This document shows positions 8,188 to 16,889 of a stretch of DNA of 64,000 nucleotides, piece after piece (within the stretch, counting starts at the first letter, position 1; every line of letters begins with the position of its first letter). The stretch comes from Rickettsiales bacterium (GTDB lineage: Bacteria > Pseudomonadota > Alphaproteobacteria > Rickettsiales > JABCZZ01): positions 545,344-609,343 of the forward strand of contig DASTXE010000003.1 of NCBI GenBank assembly GCA_035765535.1, read 5' to 3'. A program made the translations under genes and the position numbers. Below the pieces are notes generated by a model that was given only the letters and a program-made list of their open reading frames with translations, had not been told where the DNA came from and searched no databases.

Positions 8188-9090
8188 ATGCAAAATTGTT
8201 TCTCGAGACTCATAAGAGGCTTGCTGGTATCTCTGTGCCTTAGTGCATCGCAGGCACAGGCTGCTTCCTACACCATCAATGGGGATATGGCGGGAAGTGC
8301 CAGCCATTATACCGTGCAGCGCGGAGATAATCTTTATATTCTGGCGCGGCGCTTTGATGTGGGCATTGTGGCGTTGCTGGCCGCTAATCCCGGCGTGACG
8401 CCGAAAAATCTCAAAGCAGGGCAGACGCTGCTTCTGCCGACGGCCTATGTGCTGCCGCGCCCGCATAACGGTATAGTATTGAACCTGCCGGAACTGCGTC
8501 TTTTCTATTTTGTCGATGAGCATACCGTGCTGACATTTCCGGTCAGCATAGGCCGCGAAGGCTGGAAAACACCGCTCGGTGTGACGGAGATTGTGCTGAA
8601 GCGCAAAGATCCGGTCTGGATTCCGCCCGATTCCATCCGCGAGGAAGATCCTACCTTACCCGACAAAGTGCCCGCAGGACCGCATAATCCGCTCGGTCTC
8701 TATGCGATGAACTTAGGCTGGTCCGGATACAGGATCCATGGCACGAACGCTCCTTACAGCATTGGGAGGCGTGGAAGCCATGGCTGCATTCGCCTGTATC
8801 CTGAAGACATCGAAACCCTTTTTAAGGCGGTGGAAAAAGGCACCATGGTCACGGTTATCGATGCGCCGTATAAGATCGGCTGGCAGGACGATAAATTGTT
8901 TCTGGAGGTTTCGCCGACACAGGCGCAGGACGATGCGATCGGAATTTTCCACACACCGCGTCCGGAGAAATTCAAGGAACTGGAAGATGTCGTTCGTGCG
9001 CATGCAAACGGTGCGGCAATAAACTGGAAAGCAGTAGAGCAGGCTGCGGATGCACATAGTGGCGTACCGGTAGAAATCGGCAAGAAATAG
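8188..9090 (+). CDS. LysM-containing L,D-transpeptidase (ErfK/YbiS family)
   Basis: 300 residues: signal peptide (1-26, ending SQAQAA), a LysM domain (40-85, HYTVQRGDNLYILARRF to LKAGQTLLLP) that anchors the protein to peptidoglycan, and a YkuD catalytic domain (94-235). The catalytic motif is HGTNAPYSIGRRGSHGCIRL, with His184, His198 and nucleophile Cys200. Such enzymes make 3-3 peptidoglycan crosslinks or attach lipoproteins to the wall. The C-terminal 60 residues are charged and outside the recognised fold. It probably shares a transcript with the upstream DUF882 gene. Confidence 0.93.
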   Translation: MQNCFSRLIRGLLVSLCLSASQAQAASYTINGDMAGSASHYTVQRGDNLYILARRFDVGIVALLAANPGVTPKNLKAGQTLLLPTAYVLPRPHNGIVLNLPELRLFYFVDEHTVLTFPVSIGREGWKTPLGVTEIVLKRKDPVWIPPDSIREEDPTLPDKVPAGPHNPLGLYAMNLGWSGYRIHGTNAPYSIGRRGSHGCIRLYPEDIETLFKAVEKGTMVTVIDAPYKIGWQDDKLFLEVSPTQAQDDAIGIFHTPRPEKFKELEDVVRAHANGAAINWKAVEQAADAHSGVPVEIGKK

Positions 9091-9094
9091 CGGA

Positions 9095-9562
9095 TCAGGA
9101 ACGTTTGTAAGTTCCTATCAGGGTAGCTTGCTCCAGCACATGCCCGCGCATGGCGGTTTCAAGTTGCGGTTTTGTGGCTTTGGCTGGAAGCTCAAGGATA
9201 GTATCCAATGCATAGAGTTTAAAAAAATAGCGGTGCTGGCCCACAGGCGGACACGGGCCGCCATACCCGGTGCGATGCCAGTCATTTATGCCTTCGCGCG
9301 TCCCGTCGGGCAATTGCTTTATGGCTTCCTGCAATCCGGTGCAGGACGGCGGAATATTATAGAGCACCCAGTGCACCCAGGTCATTTTCGGTGCGGCTGG
9401 GTCCGGCGCATCGGGATCGTCGACAATCAATGCAAAGCTGCGTGTCCCCCGCGGAACATTTGACCATATCAGCGGCGGTGATACATCTCCGCCATCGCAT
9501 GTATAACGTTTAGGAACCGTTTCTTCATGATGGAATGCCGTGGACTGAAGCGTCAGTGTCAT
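9095..9562 (-). CDS. YbhB/YbcL family PEBP-like protein
   Basis: 155 residues with the full phosphatidylethanolamine-binding-protein core: RYTCDGGDVSPPLIWSNVP, FALIVDDPDAPDP, MTWVHWVLYNIP and a GYGGPCPPVGQHRYFFKLYA segment near residues 118-137. These residues form the anion/phosphate pocket in bacterial YbhB. Its physiological role in bacteria is unclear. AGGAG lies before the ATG. No signal peptide, so cytoplasmic. It is convergent with the L,D-transpeptidase (4 bases between stops) and upstream of nothing on its strand but the wall genes; no operon is evident. Confidence 0.92.
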   Translation of the reverse strand: MTLTLQSTAFHHEETVPKRYTCDGGDVSPPLIWSNVPRGTRSFALIVDDPDAPDPAAPKMTWVHWVLYNIPPSCTGLQEAIKQLPDGTREGINDWHRTGYGGPCPPVGQHRYFFKLYALDTILELPAKATKPQLETAMRGHVLEQATLIGTYKRS

Positions 9563-9594
9563 ATGCGTAACTCCTGATGAAATGTAAAAATTTG

Positions 9595-10683
9595 TCAGGC
9601 GGAACGAAGTGCTGCCTCGGCCTGCGGAAGCGATTCGATCTGCAGCGCCTGCGTTGGGAAAGCAATTTTAGCGCCATGTTCTGTAATAATGCGATTGATC
9701 TCCAGCAATATTCCTTCTTTCAGCGCAAGGTAATCAGCCCAGGTCGTGCGCCGCGTGAAAGCGCTGACGATAATGTCCACGGAATAGGCCGAGAATTTAT
9801 CCAGATGCGCGACCATACCGGAAGTTTGATCGAGATGCGGATTGCCATGCAGCAGCTTGCGTATCGCTTCCGTGATCTGGGGAAGCTTGTCGATATCATT
9901 GTAACGCACACCGATCGTTTCTAATATGCGCCGGTGCGTCATGCGGCCGGGATTGGCGAGGATAAGATTGCCGAACATGGAGTTGGGAATGAAGACAAGC
10001 CTTGTGTCGGGTGTGCGGAGAGTGACTTTCCGCCAGCCGATATGTTCAACGTTCCCTTCAATATCTTTTTCCGGAAGAAGTACCCAGTCACCAATGGCAA
10101 ACGGGCGGTCGAAATGCAGCATTAGCGCGCCGAAGAAATTAGCCAGCATGTCTTTGGCGGCAAGGCCCACCACGATGCCGCCGACACCGCCAAATGCCAG
10201 CAATCCGCTGATGCTGATGCCAAGGTTGGGCAGGATGGATAAGGCCAGTGCAATGACGATAGCAATGGTAGCTGTCTTTTCCAGAACGTCGAGTGTAGCC
10301 ATGCTCATATTGCTGCGATGTTCCGTGGCCAGCTTAAAGCCATGCCGCGTCAGACGCAGCATGAACCAGCCTACAATCAGGATGCTCAGCGTCGGCTGGA
10401 GATTGAGCAGCGAACTGAGAATATGCACAGGGAAGCGGTCGTGCAGTATATTAAGCGCGATTGTAATTCCGCCCACCCAGATGAAAACGCGCAGCGGTGC
10501 GGAAAGCGCGGAAAAGATGGCGTATTTCCACGTGTCTCGGTGGGCATGCACGGTATTGCGCTTCCGGCGCACGAGCCACTGCAGCACGATGCTGACAAGC
10601 AATGTCAGCAGTAGCGTTACTACGATTTGGATGCTCCATCCGCCGTCGCGTAAGAAATAATCCATTTTTTCGAATAAATTCAT
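9595..10683 (-). CDS. MscS-family mechanosensitive ion channel
   Basis: 362 residues from the ATG at 10681-10683, which has AAGGA six bases upstream; an in-frame GTG ten codons earlier has no such signal. Four or more hydrophobic segments lie in the first 180 residues, ending with the pore helix region GLLAFGGVGGIVVGLAAKDM, the Gly/Ala-rich MscS hallmark, followed by FGALMLHFDRPFAIGDWV and GNVEHIGWRKVTLRTPDTRLVFIPNS of the cytoplasmic beta domain. It would open at high membrane tension and release solutes on osmotic downshift. The neighbouring divergent genes may make a compatible solute, which would fit an osmotic theme. Confidence 0.93.
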   Translation of the reverse strand: MNLFEKMDYFLRDGGWSIQIVVTLLLTLLVSIVLQWLVRRKRNTVHAHRDTWKYAIFSALSAPLRVFIWVGGITIALNILHDRFPVHILSSLLNLQPTLSILIVGWFMLRLTRHGFKLATEHRSNMSMATLDVLEKTATIAIVIALALSILPNLGISISGLLAFGGVGGIVVGLAAKDMLANFFGALMLHFDRPFAIGDWVLLPEKDIEGNVEHIGWRKVTLRTPDTRLVFIPNSMFGNLILANPGRMTHRRILETIGVRYNDIDKLPQITEAIRKLLHGNPHLDQTSGMVAHLDKFSAYSVDIIVSAFTRRTTWADYLALKEGILLEINRIITEHGAKIAFPTQALQIESLPQAEAALRSA

Positions 10684-10798
10684 GCGATCCTTATACAGCG
10701 CTTGATAAAACACACTTTACAAATATTTCCACTTCAAATTATACCTGTTGTCGGCCAGTTTCAACCTTACGGTTCAATTTCTTGAAAAGGAGGTTCCA

Positions 10799-11629
10799 TT
10801 GTGTAGGTGGATAGCGTATGCCGGCAAGCCTATTTATATTGATACGCTGGTAACGAGACCGGCTTACTCGCTGGTAGAGCAAAGTTTGAATTCGAAATTT
10901 TCTTTTCGTCCGGATGGCAGCATTCTGGCAACGAACGGTGACGGCTTCGGCTTGGGTTGGTACATGGACAGGGAAGAGCCGGGATTATTTAAAACGGCCG
11001 AGCCTGCCTGGGGAAATGAAAATATTAATGAACTCTGTTCGCAGATACGCGCGCGCATTTTTATGGCACATATTCGTGCCGCATCCTCAGGTGCGATCCA
11101 GCGTACCAATGCCCACCCATTCAAGTATAAAAATTGGATTTTCCAGCATAATGGTTGTCTTGAAAGCTTTGATGTGCTAAGAAGGGAGCTCCAATTCGAC
11201 ATTGCACCGGAGTTCTTTTCGTATCTAAAGGGAACAACGGATAGCGAAACCCTTTTCTTGCTTGCCCTCACTTACGGACTGCAGGATGATCCGAAAGCAG
11301 CGCTGGAAAAAGTGATCCTCAGGGTGCGGCGCGCATGCGATGAAAAACAAGTTCCCTACCGGCTGGTGATGTCTTGTGCACTCAGTGACGGTAAATCGCT
11401 TTATACGATACGCTATTCATCGCAAAAAATGGTGCATAGCCAGTACTACTCCACTCATGCGGATTGCATGAAGGAAATTAATGAAAACAGCGCTTCCGTC
11501 CCCCCCAGCAGCGTGGTGGTGGTGTCGGAACCGTTAGACCAGTCCATGGAGCATTGGAAAGAAATGCCGGTGGACACGTTCGCGACTATTCGTGACGGTA
11601 AAATAGGAATTGAGCAGCTTAAGCTCTGA
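10799..11629 (+). CDS. Class II glutamine amidotransferase (YafJ/EgtC-like), TTG start
   Basis: 276 residues. The start is set at a TTG because AAGGAGG lies five bases upstream and because the next codon is Cys, giving Met-Cys-Arg-Trp: class II amidotransferases need Cys at position 2 as the N-terminal nucleophile. Further landmarks are GDGFGLGWYM, FMAHIRAASSGAIQRTNAHPF and WIFQHNGCLESF, then GTTDSETLFLL. It hydrolyses glutamine to deliver ammonia, or hydrolyses a gamma-glutamyl bond as EgtC does. The two next genes (amidotransferase and carboxylate-amine ligase) suggest a joint role in making or trimming a small peptide. I cannot tell which substrate. Confidence 0.85.
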   Translation: MCRWIAYAGKPIYIDTLVTRPAYSLVEQSLNSKFSFRPDGSILATNGDGFGLGWYMDREEPGLFKTAEPAWGNENINELCSQIRARIFMAHIRAASSGAIQRTNAHPFKYKNWIFQHNGCLESFDVLRRELQFDIAPEFFSYLKGTTDSETLFLLALTYGLQDDPKAALEKVILRVRRACDEKQVPYRLVMSCALSDGKSLYTIRYSSQKMVHSQYYSTHADCMKEINENSASVPPSSVVVVSEPLDQSMEHWKEMPVDTFATIRDGKIGIEQLKL

Positions 11630-11733
11630 ATTAACGGAATACTGCTGGCATCCCGTCATGCAGAAAGCGGCGCCTTGCGCCATGGTTTTGTCTTGCCGTT
11701 CGTGGCAAGGCATTAATAAACTAAGGAGGTTTT

Positions 11734-13515
11734 ATGTGTGGAATTGCTGGATCATACCAGTTCAATAATCAGGGAGCAGCGCTCTATAATCTGGAGAATG
11801 CGAATCTGAAACAATGGCTGCGCGGGCCGGATGGTGGCGGTTTGTACCAGCTGGACGGGCTGGTGCTCGGCCATCGCAGGCTTAAGATATTCGATCTTTC
11901 AGACCGTGCCGCCCAGCCGATGGTGGATCATGCGTTGGGGCTTGCGCTGGTCTTCAACGGCGCCATTTATAATTTCAAGGAATTGCGCAAGGAGCTGGAA
12001 GCCAAAGGATATAGCTTCTATTCCGAAAGCGACACCGAGGTTCTGCTCAAAGCATATCATGCATGGGGCGCGGACTGCGTATCTCGCATCCATGGTATGT
12101 TCGCATTTGCGGTATGGGAACGCGAAACCGGCACGCTGGTGATTGCGCGTGACCGCATGGGTATCAAGCCGCTTTATTATGCCAATACGGCGGATGGATT
12201 CCGCTTTGCCTCAACGCTTCCGGCATTGCTGGAGTTTGAAGGGATCGATACCTCCATCGATAAGGCAGCTCTGCATTATTATCTGACATTCCACGCCGTG
12301 CCGGAGCCGCGCACGATTCTTTCCGGGGTGCGTAAGCTGAAGCCGGGATCGATTATGACGGTAAAATCTGACGGCACTACGGAAGTAAAGCCCTATTGGA
12401 AACTGCAGGTAGATGAAAATCAGGCGAACGGATCGCTGGACGAAAGCCAGTGGCTGAAAGCGACGCATGATGCGCTGCTGCTTGCTACAGGTCGCCAGCT
12501 TGCTGCGGATGTTCCTGTCGGTGTGCTGCTTTCAGGAGGGCTGGATTCCTCGCTGCTGGTTGCGCTCGCGGCGCAGATGGGCGGCCACAAGATCGAAACC
12601 TTTTCCATCGGTTTTGAAGGTGCGAACGGCGAAGCAGGGGATGAGTTTATCTACTCGGATAAGGTAGTAGAGCATTTTGGAACCTCTCATCACAAAATGT
12701 ATATCTCCAACAAACAGCTGACGCACTCGATGGCGCAGTGCGTTGCTTCCATGTCTGAGCCGATGACAAGCCATGACAATATTGCGTTCTACCTGCTCTC
12801 GCAGGAAGTGGCCAAGCATGTGAAGGTGGTGCTTTCGGGGCAGGGCGCGGATGAAATGTTCGCGGGCTACCACTGGTTTCACTCGATTGCGAACGACGCC
12901 ACGACGCCGGAACAGTCCGGACGCACGATCCTGAATACGGTCGCGGATAACACCTACGAAGAATATCTGCAGCTTGTCCGGCCGGACTTCCGCACAGAGG
13001 ATCATGCGGCCACCTTCCTCGAACAGATGTGCCGGGAGAATGCGACCGCAAACACGGTAGATAACCTTCTTGTCTATGAAGGCACGTTCGCTTTAACTAA
13101 TGGCCCGCTGGAGCGTGTGGACAATATGACCATGGCGGCGAGCCTTGAGGCGCGTGTTCCGTTCCTGGATGAAGTGGTGGTCGAGGCAGCAATGAAAATG
13201 CCGTTGCGCTACAAAATGCCTGACGGCGGCAAATATATCCTCAAGCAATTGGGGCGCAAAATATTGCCGCGCGAAGTGGTCGACCGTCCGAAAGGCTATT
13301 TCCCGGTACCTGCATTACGTTATCCGCATGGTGCGACGCTCGAGTTTATCCGCGGCGTCCTGTCGGAGGAAAACGTGCGCAGGCGCGGTATGTTTGAATA
13401 CAAGGCCATTAATGAAATGCTGGAACATCCCTTAAATCATACGACGGCGCTCGGAGCATCCAAGCTCTGGCAGGTCGGTGTGCTTGAATACTGGTTGCAG
13501 CAACAGGGATTATAA
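11734..13515 (+). CDS. Asparagine-synthetase-like amidotransferase (N-acetylglutaminylglutamine amide synthase type)
   Basis: 593 residues. The N-terminal glutaminase domain starts MCGIAG (Cys2 nucleophile) with LRGPDGGG, LGHRRLKIFDLS, FNGAIYN and ESDTEVLL. The synthetase domain (from about 235) has the PP-loop VLLSGGLDSSLLVAL and VVLSGQGADEMFAGYHWF. The length, the YYLTFHAVPEPRTIL stretch and the adjoining ligase fit the NAGGN amidotransferase (AsnO) branch better than housekeeping AsnB, but the usual partner Ngg is absent. It would amidate a carboxyl group using glutamine and ATP. AAGGAGG lies four bases before ATG. Two small hairpins occur in the 104-base gap after the preceding gene. Confidence 0.85.
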   Translation: MCGIAGSYQFNNQGAALYNLENANLKQWLRGPDGGGLYQLDGLVLGHRRLKIFDLSDRAAQPMVDHALGLALVFNGAIYNFKELRKELEAKGYSFYSESDTEVLLKAYHAWGADCVSRIHGMFAFAVWERETGTLVIARDRMGIKPLYYANTADGFRFASTLPALLEFEGIDTSIDKAALHYYLTFHAVPEPRTILSGVRKLKPGSIMTVKSDGTTEVKPYWKLQVDENQANGSLDESQWLKATHDALLLATGRQLAADVPVGVLLSGGLDSSLLVALAAQMGGHKIETFSIGFEGANGEAGDEFIYSDKVVEHFGTSHHKMYISNKQLTHSMAQCVASMSEPMTSHDNIAFYLLSQEVAKHVKVVLSGQGADEMFAGYHWFHSIANDATTPEQSGRTILNTVADNTYEEYLQLVRPDFRTEDHAATFLEQMCRENATANTVDNLLVYEGTFALTNGPLERVDNMTMAASLEARVPFLDEVVVEAAMKMPLRYKMPDGGKYILKQLGRKILPREVVDRPKGYFPVPALRYPHGATLEFIRGVLSEENVRRRGMFEYKAINEMLEHPLNHTTALGASKLWQVGVLEYWLQQQGL

Positions 13516-13537
13516 CAGGATTATAGGAGAAATGACG

Positions 13538-14749
13538 ATGGAGAACACAACACTTGCGGCAGGTATTAATCGAACATTGAAAAATGTCGCATCAAAGCTA
13601 CCGCGTCCCCTTCGCCCTAAAAAGGACGAGATAGAGTTTGTAAGTAACGGGGTATTAACCCTGGGGGTGGAAATAGAGCTTCAGTTGATTGACCCGCAAA
13701 CCTGCAATCTTGCGCAGCGTGCGGAAGAGTTATTGAAAGCTTCTTCCCATTTGAAGAACGTGAAACCGGAATTGCATCTGAGTACAGTCGAGATCAACAC
13801 GGACATATGCGCGAATGTGCAGGATGTCGAAAGAGATCTCCGGGCGACCATGGACGGGCTGGACATCATTACGGATCAGCTCGGTATCGAGCTTGCGGCG
13901 ACAGCAGTACACCCTATTGCAAAATACTCAGACAGTATTATTTTCCCTAATGAGCGTTATCTGGATCTTATCGACCGCAATCAGTGGCTCACGCGTCGCC
14001 TGAATATTTTTGGAGTGCACGTCCATATCGGTATGCGCAGCGGAGACGAGTCGATTTACTTCAATAACTTCTTCATCAACTTTTTGCCGCATCTGCTGGC
14101 ATTATCAGCAAGTTCGCCGTTCTGGCAAGGTGCGGATACAGGACTTTCTTCCTGCCGCGCAACCGCTTATGAAGCGCTGCCTACAGCCGGGCAGCCTTAT
14201 CCGGTGCGTAACTGGAAGGACTTTGAGAATTTATATGAGACGCTTAAGAAATGCGGCTCGATCAAACAGCTTAAAGACCTGTGGTGGGATCTGCGCCCGA
14301 GTCCCGGCTACGGTACGCTTGAATTGCGCATCAGCGACGGCTGCTCCACACTGTATGAGACATTGGCCATCGTTGCATTCATCCATTCACTCGCTCACTG
14401 GTTTGCGGATCATGGCAGCTGGTACGAGTTCGGGCACTATCCGCCGGTCTGGATTTTGCGCGAGAATAAATGGCGTGCCATGCGCCACGGCCTGGATGCG
14501 GAGCTGGTGATGAATATCGACGGCAAGACCAGACCCATGCGTGAGGATATAAGGGAATGGGTGGAGAAATTGAAACCTTATGCAAAAAAGCTCGGCTATC
14601 AGGAATATCTTGCTGATCTGCTGATGCTGGTAGAGCGTGGCCCGAGTGCCGACCGTCAGCGCGCTGTGTTCAAACAGACAGGAAAGCTGGAGGATGTTGT
14701 GAAGCTCAATGTCCGTGAATACCGCAACCGCAAACCGGAATGGGCGTAA
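13538..14749 (+). CDS. GCS2-type carboxylate-amine ligase (YbdK family)
   Basis: 403 residues from the ATG at 13538, eight bases after AGGAGA; an ATG two codons earlier is too close to the ribosome site. The fold is glutamate-cysteine ligase family 2: LTLGVEIELQLID, a substrate/Mg region around HLSTVEINTDI, FGVHVHIGM, and SPGYGTLELRISDG. Members join an amino acid to the gamma or alpha carboxylate of another with ATP. Placed 22 bases after an AsnO-like amidotransferase, it probably supplies the dipeptide that is then amidated, in place of the missing Ngg. Cysteine ligase activity for glutathione is an alternative but less likely for YbdK types. Confidence 0.85.
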   Translation: MENTTLAAGINRTLKNVASKLPRPLRPKKDEIEFVSNGVLTLGVEIELQLIDPQTCNLAQRAEELLKASSHLKNVKPELHLSTVEINTDICANVQDVERDLRATMDGLDIITDQLGIELAATAVHPIAKYSDSIIFPNERYLDLIDRNQWLTRRLNIFGVHVHIGMRSGDESIYFNNFFINFLPHLLALSASSPFWQGADTGLSSCRATAYEALPTAGQPYPVRNWKDFENLYETLKKCGSIKQLKDLWWDLRPSPGYGTLELRISDGCSTLYETLAIVAFIHSLAHWFADHGSWYEFGHYPPVWILRENKWRAMRHGLDAELVMNIDGKTRPMREDIREWVEKLKPYAKKLGYQEYLADLLMLVERGPSADRQRAVFKQTGKLEDVVKLNVREYRNRKPEWA

Positions 14750-14758
14750 TACGTGAAG

Positions 14759-14784
14759 ATGGGGGCTCAGGCCCCCATTTTTTT
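14759..14784. terminator. Rho-independent terminator between convergent genes
   Basis: An 8-bp perfect stem (ATGGGGGC / GCCCCCAT) with a TCAG loop is followed by seven T on the plus strand, ending the amidated-peptide operon. It overlaps the last codon of the convergent diiron protein gene; on the minus strand no good U-run follows, so it mainly serves the plus strand. Confidence 0.9.
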
Positions 14785-15589
14785 AAGCCCTGGCTTGCCA
14801 GCGTATGGCATTCCACGCCAGCGCGCTGGAAATCTTATATAGCATCGTATGCGGTTTGAAACCTACGGTCTTAAAAATCATCGCCATCATCTGGTCGATG
14901 TGCTTCCTGTGATACAGCCTTCCGACATTCTGGAAATAACGCTTGGCATAAAGTTTGCGGTCGTAAGCAGGCTGGTTGGGAACTCCCATATGCGCTGTGA
15001 AGAAAGCATAGGCAAGCTCATCATCATCGCTTTCCGCCACGCGACCGAACGCAATGGAAATGCGCTTCCACAGGCTGATGCTTTCTTTCTGCTGGTATTG
15101 TTTATACAGTTTGTAGAATAGTTTATAATGGCGGAATTCATCGGCAGCAATTTTGGAGCAAATGGCCTTGAGCACGGGCTCATCCGTATATTCCATGATG
15201 GCGGTATAATAATTGCTGGTTCCGGTTTCTACCACGCAGCGTGCAACCCACTCACCGGTACGTGAACCGCGCACAGAGGTAGTGACGTTAGTCGGAAGCT
15301 GGTAACCGGTTGTAAATGCTTTGAAGCTTTCATCGAAATGAAAGGTAGGGTCGGCCAGTTCCGCCCATTTGCGCAGCGCCTGTCCATGTTGGACTTCTTC
15401 CTCAGCCCATTGTTCGATGGTGGCGTAAATCTCCGGATCGTCTACGAATACTTCGCGCAAATAGCGCCCGTAATCCTTGCCGTTATATTCCACCATGCAG
15501 GCGGCTTTTACCAGCGACACCAGCTCAGGAGCTGCCTTATTCGCCTCAAATGCATGCCAAGGAATATCGTCAAGCGACCACGTTGCCAT
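14783..15589 (-). CDS. Ferritin-like diiron protein, acyl-ACP-desaturase-like
   Basis: 268 residues, soluble. The spacing of carboxylate and His residues fits a four-helix diiron centre: Glu34, Glu65 with His68 in EEEVQHGQ, Glu121 in VVETGTSNYY, and Glu151 with His154 in ADEFRHYKLFY. This is the E...ExxH...E...ExxH pattern of soluble acyl-ACP desaturases and their relatives. The substrate is unknown. A membrane acyl desaturase of the unrelated His-box type lies just upstream on the same strand, supporting a lipid role. GAGGT precedes the ATG. Confidence 0.75.
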   Translation of the reverse strand: MATWSLDDIPWHAFEANKAAPELVSLVKAACMVEYNGKDYGRYLREVFVDDPEIYATIEQWAEEEVQHGQALRKWAELADPTFHFDESFKAFTTGYQLPTNVTTSVRGSRTGEWVARCVVETGTSNYYTAIMEYTDEPVLKAICSKIAADEFRHYKLFYKLYKQYQQKESISLWKRISIAFGRVAESDDDELAYAFFTAHMGVPNQPAYDRKLYAKRYFQNVGRLYHRKHIDQMMAMIFKTVGFKPHTMLYKISSALAWNAIRWQARA

Positions 15590-15685
15590 GTCTACCTCAA
15601 ATTACCGATGCTAAAACAGGCATCGTAAGCAGGGCGCAGACAATGTCAACCTCAGAAACCTCAGTCAATCAGGATAAATCGAAGA

Positions 15686-16612
15686 TTAAGCGGCAGGCAT
15701 TCTGATCTTCCAGGCGATTCCCAGCCAGGACATGATCTTGATTACCCAGTAGCTTATATCGATCTGCCACCAGCGCAGGCCGTGCTTGGCCGAAACAGGG
15801 AAAGCATGGTGATTGTTATGCCAGCCTTCGCCAAGCGCCAGAATCCCGAACAGGAAGTTATTGCGGCTCTGGTCGGTGGTCTCGAACTCCCTGCCGCCCC
15901 ACAGGTGACAGATGGAATTGATGCCCCAGGTCACGTGATGCACAAGAAATACTCTCGCCAGTCCGCCCCAGATAAAGCCTATGAATGCGCCATCCCATGA
16001 GCGGGTAATCAGCGCGCCGATTCCGGCGGGTACCAGCAGGCCAACCAGTGCCCATAGCGGGAAGAGGTCGCTTAAGGTACGCAGCAGTTTGCTGCGCTGG
16101 AGATCTTTTACATAGCGGTACAGTTCCGGAGGATCCGGTTCAAAAAACCAGCCGATATGGGCATGCCATGCGCCGCGTATCCAGTTGAGCAAGCCTTTGC
16201 CAGCGTTAACGGGTGAATGCGGATCGTCATCCAGATCGCTGTGCTGGTGATGCATGCGGTGCATCGCGACCCATTTCAGCATCGGTCCCTGCAGCGCCAT
16301 CGATCCCAGAATGACGAAGATGGATTGGACGATGGGATGCGTTTCAAACGCGCGGTGGGTAAACAGGCGGTGGAAGCCAACCGTAATCCCCAGTACTGTC
16401 AGCACATACATGCTGACAAGCAGGGACAGATGCAGCCAGCCGAAGCCGTAATACCACAACGAAATAATGCCGACGATCATGCCGATAAACGGTATGACGA
16501 CGACACCAAGCGTGCCGGTCATAACGCCATAATCTTGCCATAACGTCGGGGATTTTGGGGCTGGCCGGACTTCTTCCGGCACAGAAGAAAGAGAAGCAGT
16601 AAGTTCAGTCAA
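15686..16612 (-). CDS. Membrane acyl-CoA/acyl-lipid delta-9-type desaturase
   Basis: 308 residues from a TTG start with AAGGA eight bases upstream; no ATG occurs in frame before residue 31. The three His boxes are present in order: HRLFTH, HRMHHQH and HNNHH (in GEGWHNNHHAFP). Hydrophobic pairs lie at about 28-75 and 175-220, giving four membrane spans with the di-iron site on the cytoplasmic face. The protein inserts a double bond into saturated acyl chains with O2 and electrons, adjusting membrane fluidity. It is about 100 bases upstream of the ferritin-like gene on the same strand and may be co-transcribed with it. Confidence 0.93.
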   Translation of the reverse strand: MTELTASLSSVPEEVRPAPKSPTLWQDYGVMTGTLGVVVIPFIGMIVGIISLWYYGFGWLHLSLLVSMYVLTVLGITVGFHRLFTHRAFETHPIVQSIFVILGSMALQGPMLKWVAMHRMHHQHSDLDDDPHSPVNAGKGLLNWIRGAWHAHIGWFFEPDPPELYRYVKDLQRSKLLRTLSDLFPLWALVGLLVPAGIGALITRSWDGAFIGFIWGGLARVFLVHHVTWGINSICHLWGGREFETTDQSRNNFLFGILALGEGWHNNHHAFPVSAKHGLRWWQIDISYWVIKIMSWLGIAWKIRMPAA

Positions 16613-16889
16613 TGTCGGTATCCTTCTAATGTTCTTCTAATAATACTCCTGTTTATAAAAACAATCAACGAGGCAATTATAGATAGTTACATAAAGGAAA
16701 AAAATTGTTGCAGTCAGTATACAGAAATACAAGCCGCTGAACGGTATGTAAATTCTGGTGTGCAGATGCATAATATTTCCGGCAATGCTTTGAAATAATC
16801 CCGTCATAATACGCCACTATGTCGGGCAACGCGTTTGACGGCTTGATGGGGGCGTGTTATGCAAGGCAGATTAATATGCGGTATACGAT

